The position numbers and the translations under genes are program-made. DNA of 49,986 nucleotides, taken from contig JAGWMJ010000016.1 in NCBI GenBank assembly GCA_028871815.1, positions 1 to 49,986 of the forward strand, given 5' to 3'. The first letter of the stretch is position 1, and each line of letters starts with the position of its first letter. The stretch comes from Armatimonadota bacterium (lineage in GTDB: Bacteria; Armatimonadota; Chthonomonadetes; Chthonomonadales; Chthonomonadaceae). The notes beneath the pieces are model-generated. The model did not search any database. It saw nothing but the letters and a program-made list of their open reading frames with translations, and was not told the origin of the DNA. This document shows positions 43,673 to 49,986 of this stretch, one piece after another.

Positions 43673-43960
43673 TTGAGCCTGGAGATAACCTATCGCGGCC
43701 ACCGTGCACGACTGATGTGCAGTGGCGCCTACACGGAACGCCCGCGCTCCGGCATTGATCCGGAGACTCCGGCCGAATACCTGGCGCTGTACCTGGATAA
43801 TCGCTGGCGCCGGATCGATTTGAACATTATCCGCGCGCTGCGCGAAGGCCGGATCGACGAGGCGCTGCGAAAGCTTATCGATAAAGAGATTGCGATGATG
43901 CACGAGTTGAAGGCGGCACAGATGGATGCGCTGCCAACGGTGGATATGGGCTTCTGGTAG
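43673..43960 (+). CDS. Hypothetical 95-residue protein
   Basis: TTG start nine bases after GGAAGGA. Soluble, charged, no signal: SLEITYRGHRARLMCSGAYT, then ETPAEYLALYLDNRWRRIDL, then a helical segment (ALREGRIDEALRKLIDKEIA) and LPTVDMGFW. Codon usage fits the neighbours. No family is recognised. It lies between two transporter/glycan genes but shows no operon overlap. Confidence 0.65.
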   Translation: MSLEITYRGHRARLMCSGAYTERPRSGIDPETPAEYLALYLDNRWRRIDLNIIRALREGRIDEALRKLIDKEIAMMHELKAAQMDALPTVDMGFW

Positions 43961-44071
43961 GCCGTTACTTACCGCCGGCCGCTCTGGTTGTCTGCCAGGC
44001 GACGCGTCGGCGACACGGTCAAGGAATTGATGGGCTTCAGCGGGAACCACTCTTTACGGAGGTTCCTGTGA

Positions 44072-45289
44072 ATGCCGCTGCTGTTTGCCGTACTCGTCGC
44101 TTTGCTGCCTCAGCCTGACGGTCTGCAATCGCAACTTATATTTCCGCTGCAGCGGCTGCACAATCATGCCAGCTGCGTGGTTCAGTGCCCCAACGGCGAT
44201 CTGCTCTGCTGCTGGTACCGTGGTAGCGGCGAACGCGAGGCCGACGACGTGCGGATCATGGGCGCGCGGCTTCATGCCGGAAGTCAGCGTTGGTCCGCCC
44301 CGTTTGTTATGGCCGACACAGCGGGATTCCCTGACACCAACCCGTGCATGATCATCGATCCCGGCGGGCGGCTTCACCTATTCTGGAACATCATACTGGA
44401 TCACCACTGGGAGCACGCTCTGCTGCAGCAGGAGTGGAGCGACGACTATCAGCAGCGGAGTGGTCCGCCCAAGTGGCAGTGGCAGCAGAACGTGCTGACC
44501 CGCCCCGGCCCCCGGTTCCAGGCTGCAGTTGCGGCTCACCTTGACGCTCAATGGGCGCCATACCGCGCCGCGGCTGACGCGCGGGACAAAGCCCGCATCG
44601 ATACGTATCTTGCAGAGCACCACGCCATGGCCGGGAATATGTTGAGCCGGCGGCTGGGCTGGATGGGCCGCGCGCATCCGTTTGTCGCCAACCGAAAACG
44701 ACTCATCGTGCCACTCTATTCCGATGGGTTTGATTTCTCCATGATGGCGATCAGCGACGACTGGGGCTTGACCTGGCACAACAGCGAACCCCTGGTCGGA
44801 CCCGGTGGCGTGCAGCCGGCCATTGCTGAACGGAAGGACGGTACACTGGTCGCCTTTATGCGCGACAACGGACCTCCGCCTCAACGCATCCAGATGAGCG
44901 AATCGAAGGATGACGGAGAGACCTGGACTCTTCCACGGGATATATCGCTGCCAAATCCGGGCTCGGGCCTCGATGTGGTGGTTCTGAAGAGCGGAAGGTG
45001 GCTGTTGGTGGGTAACGACACGCAGGAGTCGAGGCGGCGCCTTGCCGTGTGGGTCTCCGACGACGAGGGCCGTACGTGGCCGGTGATGCGTCACATCGAG
45101 AACGACACGCGCGCTACCGGAGCTGGATCGTACTCCTATCCGTCGATTATCCAGGAACGTGATGGGCAGATCGACGTAACGTACAGTTATGCGCCGGGCA
45201 TTGACCAGGCGACCGGAAAGCCCGCGGGTGAATCGATCAAGCACGTCCGCCTCACGGAGGCGTGGCTCTTGCAGAAACATGAGCCTTAG
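44072..45289 (+). CDS. BNR-repeat sialidase-like protein
   Basis: A 405-residue six-bladed propeller protein of the exo-sialidase-like superfamily. Asp-box motifs (S-x-D-x-G-x-T-W) are AISDDWGLTWHNSE, SESKDDGETWTLP and VSDDEGRTWPV; CPNGDLLCCWYRGSGEREAD and FPDTNPCMIIDPGGRLHLFW at the front are common to this group. The first 16 residues are hydrophobic (LLFAVLVALLPQPDG) and may be a short signal. GGAGG lies nine bases before the ATG. The substrate could be sialic acid or another sugar. An MFS transporter follows after 21 bases, suggesting uptake of the product. Confidence 0.87.
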   Translation: MPLLFAVLVALLPQPDGLQSQLIFPLQRLHNHASCVVQCPNGDLLCCWYRGSGEREADDVRIMGARLHAGSQRWSAPFVMADTAGFPDTNPCMIIDPGGRLHLFWNIILDHHWEHALLQQEWSDDYQQRSGPPKWQWQQNVLTRPGPRFQAAVAAHLDAQWAPYRAAADARDKARIDTYLAEHHAMAGNMLSRRLGWMGRAHPFVANRKRLIVPLYSDGFDFSMMAISDDWGLTWHNSEPLVGPGGVQPAIAERKDGTLVAFMRDNGPPPQRIQMSESKDDGETWTLPRDISLPNPGSGLDVVVLKSGRWLLVGNDTQESRRRLAVWVSDDEGRTWPVMRHIENDTRATGAGSYSYPSIIQERDGQIDVTYSYAPGIDQATGKPAGESIKHVRLTEAWLLQKHEP

Positions 45290-45310
45290 CCGCCGGTCAT
45301 CGCGCGCAAG

Positions 45311-46564
45311 ATGATGCGCCTGGGCGGCGATCGCCGCTACCGGTGGATGGTGGTTGCGATGTTGTGGCTGATCTGCGTGCTCAACTATGCAGATCGTCAA
45401 GCGTTATTTGCTATTTATCCGCTGCTGGAGTCCCGGTACGGCTTTTCGAAGTCGTCGCTGGGTCTCATCTCGCTCGCCTTCATGTGGGTCTATGCGCTCT
45501 CTGCGCCGCTGGCCGGGGTGGTAGTGGATCGCGTAGCGCGGAAGCCGGTCATCCTTCTGGGTTTGGCTATCTGGAGCGCGATAACCGGCGCGACGGCTTC
45601 GTGCCGGCTGGTCTGGCAGTTTGTTGTGGTTCGTGGCGCCGAAGCGCTGGGGGAGACGTTCTATTTTCCGGCGTCGATGTCGATGCTCGCCGACTACCAC
45701 CCCACCTCAACGCGATCGCGCGCGATGGGTATCCACCAGACGGGTGTCTATGCCGGCACCGTCCTCGGTGGCGGCCTGGCCGGTTGGATGGCGCTGCACT
45801 ACGGTTGGCGCTCGCCATTTCTCCTGCTGATGTTCGCCGGCGGTATTCTCAGCATACTGCTGGCGAGGATGCTGCTCGAACCCGTCCGAGCCAGCCGGGC
45901 GGCGCCCGCGGAAAGCCGGTGGGAAGAAACGGCGCAAAGCGAGCCAGCCACGCTGCTTCCATTGGCGGCCGCATTGCTGGCAGCCGCGTTCTTCGGCGCA
46001 AATCTGGTGGCGCTCATATTCCTGGTGTGGATGCCCACCTTTTTACACGACAAGTTTCACCTCAACCTCGCGGTCGCGGGCATCGGCGCGGTGCTGTTCC
46101 TCCAGGTCGGCAGTATGTTTGGCAGCGCATTCGGCGGTTGGATAGGCGACAGGTACCAGATGCGTCATCGCGGCGGCCGTATAGCTTGGCAGGCCGTTGC
46201 TGCGTTGGCGGGAGCGCCGTTCATTGCGCTGGCAGGGCTTACCCGATCGGTGCCCGTGCTTGTGCTTGCGCTCACGCTCTTCGGCTTCTTCAAAGGGTGC
46301 TATGATGCCAATATATGGGCAGGTCTGTTTGATGTCATCCGACCCGGAGATCGCGGCGCCGGCGTTGGGCTGTTGAACATGATCGGTTGGTTTGGAGGCG
46401 GCCTTGGCACAGTCGCAGTCGGCTTTGCCTCGGATCATGGCTTCCCCATGAGCCTGTCGATCGTGTCTGCCGCCGTTGTCTACGTTCTGGTCGGGGCGAT
46501 CCTGGCCGCTGCCGCCAGGCTGGCAATGCGGGCATGGTTGGCTGGTGTCAAGCCCGGTCGATAG
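45311..46564 (+). CDS. MFS transporter, sugar-acid (ACS) type
   Basis: A 417-residue 12-helix major facilitator. The N-terminus RYRWMVVAMLWLICVLNYAD matches anion:cation symporters for hexuronates, glucarate or sialate. APLAGVVVDRVARKPVILLG is the loop 2-3 motif; GETFYFPASMSMLADYHPTS and GVYAGTVLGGGLAGWMALHY are typical. The ribosome site is weak, so translation may depend on the preceding sialidase-like gene, 21 bases away. It probably imports the acidic sugar freed by that enzyme. Confidence 0.9.
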   Translation: MMRLGGDRRYRWMVVAMLWLICVLNYADRQALFAIYPLLESRYGFSKSSLGLISLAFMWVYALSAPLAGVVVDRVARKPVILLGLAIWSAITGATASCRLVWQFVVVRGAEALGETFYFPASMSMLADYHPTSTRSRAMGIHQTGVYAGTVLGGGLAGWMALHYGWRSPFLLLMFAGGILSILLARMLLEPVRASRAAPAESRWEETAQSEPATLLPLAAALLAAAFFGANLVALIFLVWMPTFLHDKFHLNLAVAGIGAVLFLQVGSMFGSAFGGWIGDRYQMRHRGGRIAWQAVAALAGAPFIALAGLTRSVPVLVLALTLFGFFKGCYDANIWAGLFDVIRPGDRGAGVGLLNMIGWFGGGLGTVAVGFASDHGFPMSLSIVSAAVVYVLVGAILAAAARLAMRAWLAGVKPGR

Positions 46565-46629
46565 GCCCGTGGTCGGACTGTGTCGCGCGGGTCTATCGCC
46601 AGATTCTGTAGGAGTATCGACTACGGGGG

Positions 46630-46635
46630 TATAAT
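46630..46635 (+). promoter_or_regulatory. Perfect -10 element upstream of sigma-like gene
   Basis: TATAAT 81 bases before the ATG of the first sigma-like gene. No consensus -35 hexamer is found 16-18 bases upstream, so activation or an alternative sigma factor is possible. Confidence 0.45.
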
Positions 46636-46715
46636 AAGGGATGCAGTTTGCGGTCGACGCGTTATGGCCGGCCGCTGAGCGTCGGACGGGAGATCGGTTT
46701 TGCAGGGACGGGAAA

Positions 46716-47525
46716 ATGTCTCACACCCCTTCAGCCGAGCAGATCGAATGGGACGTTTTGCTGCAGCGTGCCCGAGCGGGCAGCGACTCGGCGTTTGAGC
46801 AGGTCGCTCATCGCATTGATCGCCGTGTGCGCCGGATCGCTGCGCGTACCCTGAACCTTGGCGGCAGCAAAGCTCCAGCGCCGGCACTGCGCGATTTGAT
46901 TGACGATTGCGCCTCGGAGATTGTGATCTGGGCGCTCACGCGCATTCGCAAGGACAAGCCGGTAAACCCCTGGTCGGCGGTTTTCGACAACTGGGTTCGG
47001 CATCGCGCGCTCAGGGCCTCGCGGCGCATTGAGTTCGTGAACGCACACCTTAACTCATGGATGGACGACCGCTGCCGCCAACACGACGTGGATCCGGCTG
47101 CCGACCGGATGGCATTGGACGCCGAACTGGTGCACGATCTGGCTCAGAGCGTGCCATCGGTGAAATGGCTGCTTCTGAGAACAGAGGGCTGGACGCTCCG
47201 CGAGATCGCACAAGAGGCCGGCCTTTCGCAAAGCGCAATCTCTCGCGTTATAGAGCGGGCACGCATCGTGGTTGCGGATCGGCTGTCGGAGGCGAACTCC
47301 GAGTTACGGCCCGTCTCGCGCCGACCAGCGGCGGCGCGGCGCGAGTGGCGCACCGCTCCCACGGCCCCTCCGGTCCCGCGCCGCGTGACGCGTGAGCCGG
47401 CGCGAGCGCACTTTGATCTTCCACCCGTGCTGCGGTTCTCGTTACGATTGCAGCAGCCCGATTCGCCCGCCGCCGCCGAATTTGCAGATCGACCAGGACT
47501 CTGCAACACCCGCGCGCCGCGCTGA
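46716..47525 (+). CDS. Sigma-70-family (ECF-like) transcription factor 1
   Basis: 269 residues. Region 2-like: WDVLLQRARAGSDSAFEQVA, DLIDDCASEIVIWALTRIRK and WSAVFDNWVRHRALRASRRI. Region 4-like helix-turn-helix: LLLRTEGWTLREIAQEAGLS, then QSAISRVIERARIVVADRL. A 70-residue Arg/Pro/Ala-rich tail of unknown function follows. I choose ATG 46716 with GGGACGGGAAA in front. The second sigma-like gene follows on the same strand, and an anti-sigma-like gene faces both. It probably responds to an envelope or external signal, but this is inference. Confidence 0.75.
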   Translation: MSHTPSAEQIEWDVLLQRARAGSDSAFEQVAHRIDRRVRRIAARTLNLGGSKAPAPALRDLIDDCASEIVIWALTRIRKDKPVNPWSAVFDNWVRHRALRASRRIEFVNAHLNSWMDDRCRQHDVDPAADRMALDAELVHDLAQSVPSVKWLLLRTEGWTLREIAQEAGLSQSAISRVIERARIVVADRLSEANSELRPVSRRPAAARREWRTAPTAPPVPRRVTREPARAHFDLPPVLRFSLRLQQPDSPAAAEFADRPGLCNTRAPR

Positions 47526-47592
47526 CTTCTTCTATATGTGGGACCAACTCGGCCTGGTACGTCCGTCGGCGGCCAGGCGATCGGAGCGGAGC

Positions 47593-48234
47593 ATGGCCAG
47601 CATGACATTACAGGACCAGCAGCGTCGGGCGACATGGGAGGCCTGGAATGCGCTCGTGGCAAGGTGGTGTGACGGCGACCCGCGCGCGCGCGAGGATGGC
47701 TGGAAGTCGGTCGAGGAGCGCGTCACGAAGATTCTTTCGCCGTACTCCGGATCTGTCAGCTGGTCCCAGGATGCCCACGCGGAGTGGATCGGCGACGAGG
47801 TGCTTCGCTGGCAATCGTGGGCGGACCGAAGGGTAAGCCGCCAGTTGGACGTGACCATCTGGACCGTAGACTTTCGCCGATGGGTGCGGTCGGCTGCGGC
47901 ACGGGCCAACAAAAAGTGGAATCACAGCGAGTGCGTCTGCGCGATTGCTGAGTTGGGCCCGGAGGGGCTCGAAGCCCTTGACTTTGCCAGGTGGTTGCGA
48001 CGGTGCGAGGAAACCGACCCAGATGAAGTCGTCCAGCTGATAGCCACTCATATAAAGAATCCGACCTACCGCCAGTGGTTAACCTGGAACGTAGTCTATG
48101 AAATGACCTGCCAGGAGATCTCACTCCAAGCGAACCCCCCTATGAACCCGGCGACAATTCGATCCGGCGTCATGAGGGCACGTCAAGTCCTGGCTGCAGT
48201 TCCGGAAGTCCGCGCATGCCTGGAAGGATGGTGA
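47593..48234 (+). CDS. Divergent sigma-like protein 2
   Basis: 213 residues, same general plan as the gene before it. An N-terminal helical part (QQRRATWEAWNALVARWCDG, DAHAEWIGDEVLRWQSWADR, DFRRWVRSAAARANKKWNHS) corresponds to region 2. A C-terminal part (YRQWLTWNVVYEMTCQEISL, then NPATIRSGVMRARQVLAAV) corresponds to region 4. Core residues of both regions are poorly conserved, so it may be a sigma factor gone astray or a regulator derived from one. Start at ATG 47593 after CGGAG; ATG 47536 is possible. It shows no separate promoter and lies 67 bases after the first. Confidence 0.55.
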   Translation: MASMTLQDQQRRATWEAWNALVARWCDGDPRAREDGWKSVEERVTKILSPYSGSVSWSQDAHAEWIGDEVLRWQSWADRRVSRQLDVTIWTVDFRRWVRSAAARANKKWNHSECVCAIAELGPEGLEALDFARWLRRCEETDPDEVVQLIATHIKNPTYRQWLTWNVVYEMTCQEISLQANPPMNPATIRSGVMRARQVLAAVPEVRACLEGW

Positions 48235-48395
48235 GCCTCACGCGCACCTCGGGCTGCGGCTTGCGGCCGCGCGGCGGCTGCAGCCTGAACCTCTGCGCTT
48301 TGGGACCTCTGTGACCTATAGGCGGTAGGCGCCGTGGATCGGGCTGGCCGCGCACGCGAGAACGGCAGGGCGAGGCCTCAGAAGCGCCATCGCGC

Positions 48396-49604
48396 TCAAT
48401 GAGTCGGTTGGCCGGTTGGAGGTACGGTGGTGTCGTGTGGCGGCTGTTGCGCCTGCCCAATACCGGCAGGCTCATCCTGTGGCTGAGGAGCAGGTGGCAG
48501 GTTTGTGTGGAAATGGCGCCGCACATAGGCGACTACGTTCCTCGCCGCGGTCGGATCCAGTCCGGGATGCTCCGTTGCCGCGATTGCATCGTCTGCGAGG
48601 CCATAGTAGGTATAGAGGAGCGCCATCTGTAGGGAGCTCGCTGCCTCTTCGGCCCTGGCTTCCTGAACTCTTGAGGCAGCGGCCGAGTCGAGGACGAGGA
48701 ATGTGGCGTCCGAGGAACGCTGGCCGTTCGCGGCCCGGACATACCATCGGTAAGTGACGCCGCGGGCGAGTGGCGTGGCCACCTTAAACGTGTGCGATAC
48801 CGACGTGGTGCGCAAAACCACCTCCCAATGCTGGCCGCGCAGTGTTTCCAGCACGAACAGCAACGGCGCCTTTTTCGGCGCCGTTGCAATCAACTCAGGC
48901 TGTGTAGTTAGGATGGCCGTGCCGCTGGGTGACGCGGCGAACAGCGAGAGACCCGGCGTAACCGACATGCCGCGACCGGTCTGCGCCGCCGGTTCCGCGT
49001 GGTAGAGCGCCCTGGTCACCAGCGGTGAAACGGATGGCTGGGAGGGCAGCAGGGATGTCTCGGGAAGAACGGGAGCTTGAGCGCGGAACGTGTGAATAGC
49101 TAACAGCGCGGCTGTGCCGCCGGCGGCAACCAGCAGCACACCGTAGCCGAGCGCCTGCCCGAGGCGGCGTGTCCGCTCGCGACGGCGCTCGCCTCGACCG
49201 GTAGTCCGGATGATCGAAAAGATCTTTTCTGGTCCGGCCGCGATCGACTCTCGCAGCCGGTTCTCGGCGCCGAGCGCCAGCAGCTTGTTTATCTCACGGT
49301 ATTCGTGCTGACAAAACTCACAACCCGCGACGTGCCGCATCACGGCTGCCGCCTGGTGGTACCGGATGCCTTCCTGGATAACGCGCCGCAGTGCGTCATC
49401 ACCGACACACTCGGGCGAGGCGGGCGCGAGGAAGTCCAGGTCGTCCGCGTCGAATTCGTCAATATGTTGAGAGTCCGCCTCGATGTCAACGGGGTCGACA
49501 GGGTCCCTTGCAGCAATCGGCGGCCGCTCATCGGCTACCGCGGAGGCTGGACTATTGCCCGTGTCGCGCTCACGGCGCGCGCGTGATTTGGGGGTCCGGA
49601 TCAG
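48396..49604 (-). CDS. Anti-sigma-like zinc-finger membrane protein, CTG start
   Basis: 402 residues. An acidic first segment (DIEADSQHIDEFDADDLDF) precedes a zf-HC2-like zinc finger: ECVGDDALRRVIQEGIRYHQ, then MRHVAGCEFCQHEYREI (H-x3-C-x2-C). A basic stretch (RGERRRERTRR) leads to one membrane helix (GYGVLLVAAGGTAALLAIHT). The outer part has a beta-rich domain (HWEVVLRTTSVSHTFKVATP, YRWYVRAANGQRSSDA) and a Pro/Gln-rich end. No ATG, GTG or TTG occurs in the first 87 codons although the sequence is clearly coding; CTG 49604 lies seven bases after a perfect AGGAGG (49612-49617). It likely holds one of the convergent sigma-like proteins at the membrane. Confidence 0.75.
   Translation of the reverse strand: MIRTPKSRARRERDTGNSPASAVADERPPIAARDPVDPVDIEADSQHIDEFDADDLDFLAPASPECVGDDALRRVIQEGIRYHQAAAVMRHVAGCEFCQHEYREINKLLALGAENRLRESIAAGPEKIFSIIRTTGRGERRRERTRRLGQALGYGVLLVAAGGTAALLAIHTFRAQAPVLPETSLLPSQPSVSPLVTRALYHAEPAAQTGRGMSVTPGLSLFAASPSGTAILTTQPELIATAPKKAPLLFVLETLRGQHWEVVLRTTSVSHTFKVATPLARGVTYRWYVRAANGQRSSDATFLVLDSAAASRVQEARAEEAASSLQMALLYTYYGLADDAIAATEHPGLDPTAARNVVAYVRRHFHTNLPPAPQPQDEPAGIGQAQQPPHDTTVPPTGQPTH
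48860..48887. repeat. Perfect 11-base hairpin inside the anti-sigma-like gene
   Basis: GCAACGGCGCC (48860-48870), loop TTTTTC, reverse complement GGCGCCGTTGC (48877-48887). It lies in the coding sequence for ATAPKKAPLL and could act on the antisense or sense transcript. Confidence 0.7.
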
Positions 49605-49937
49605 TGGTACGCCTCCTGAATGCGATTATGCCGATGCGAACGCCTCTGTGGCGATACGTCTTGGCCGTAAAAGAAAACGATCTCAAAATCACAAGCTTTT
49701 TAGATGATTAATAAACCGGTGTTCGCAGGCGCCGACCAACTAATTGTGGTTTTCGTGCTCACACATGCGAACTGTGCATGTGCGGTCAGCCCCGTGCAAT
49801 CAGGCGCTTCACGTGCCTGTAGGGCGCTGATAGAAGTCAGCGGGATGACGGAATCGGCGCAGGAAACCAACCTTGGTGTGGCAAACAGCACGGCAATGCG
49901 CTTCGCGTGCGGGACGGCAGCGCATCGGAGGCGGAAT
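49605..49937. other. AT-richer intergenic region
   Basis: Base composition is noticeably richer in A and T between about 49665 and 49760. Probably it holds the promoter of the anti-sigma-like gene (minus strand) and perhaps one for the gene starting at 49938; no hexamer pair is convincing enough to name. Confidence 0.4.
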
Positions 49938-49986
49938 ATGCTTCAGCCAGGACTGCCGGCTCCGCGGGTCGGAGGCATACTCAGCA
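49938..49986 (+). CDS. Start of an unknown gene, cut by the window end
   Basis: ATG 49938 is six bases after GGAGG, and 16 codons are open to the edge (MLQPGLPAPRVGGILS). The spacing is ideal for translation initiation, but the visible product is too short to identify. An upstream in-frame ATG at 49845 has a poorer ribosome site. Confidence 0.35.
   Translation, partial: MLQPGLPAPRVGGILS

Noticed and set aside
44378-45400. 340-codon open frame antisense to the sialidase-like gene
   Set aside because: The plus strand carries three Asp boxes and a ribosome site; the minus frame has neither motifs nor ribosome site.
1-49986. CRISPR array
   Set aside because: No series of short, evenly spaced direct repeats exists; the tandem copies found are only two units of 94 bases and four Rhs core copies kilobases apart.

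Overview
The window is a high-GC bacterial chromosome segment with densely packed genes, frequent GTG/TTG starts and very short intergenic gaps. GloVer-type repeats, a Spy-like periplasmic protein, two different alpha-L-fucosidases, a sulfatase-like enzyme and a BNR sialidase-like enzyme, together with an Rhs core of the SGFGSQYGYYSDSETGL type, make me suspect Armatimonadota or a similar polysaccharide-degrading phylum. There is no rRNA or ribosomal protein gene here to settle this.

Left part (1-9500): secreted and glycan-related genes. They are a lipoprotein cut by the window edge, a frameshifted GloVer-repeat protein, a GH29 fucosidase, a GNAT acetyltransferase, a small P-loop kinase, a CoA-binding protein, a large internally duplicated secreted protein, a Tat-exported TIM-barrel isomerase and a Spy-like protein. 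Middle part (9580-29578): housekeeping. It holds purE-purK, then ilvD translationally coupled to a nucleoside/sugar-type ABC transporter and ruvC, a CDF metal exporter, a D-aminoacylase overlapping purB, crp-miaB, a lone E2 acyltransferase, an SDR-GNAT pair and panB-panC.

Region 30475-36935 is the most unusual part. Four fragments of an Rhs/YD-repeat core domain lie in tandem. Each lacks the N-terminal bulk of an Rhs protein and each is followed by a different C-terminal extension. They alternate with genes that look like immunity proteins: an ankyrin lipoprotein, a HEAT-repeat protein, and two proteins that share a C-terminal motif. Two of the core copies are identical over 93 bases. I read this as an array of displaced Rhs toxin-tip/immunity cassettes without a full-length parent gene in the window. 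It ends at a tRNA-Asn gene.

Right part (37021-49986): a tightly coupled minus-strand operon (sulfatase-like enzyme, Gfo/Idh/MocA oxidoreductase, GH95 fucosidase) diverges from a nucleoside-symporter-like MFS gene. A BNR sialidase-like enzyme and an MFS sugar-acid transporter follow. The last block has two sigma-factor-like genes facing an anti-sigma-like membrane protein that appears to start at CTG behind a perfect Shine-Dalgarno sequence. Gene calls were made by eye; no database search was possible.
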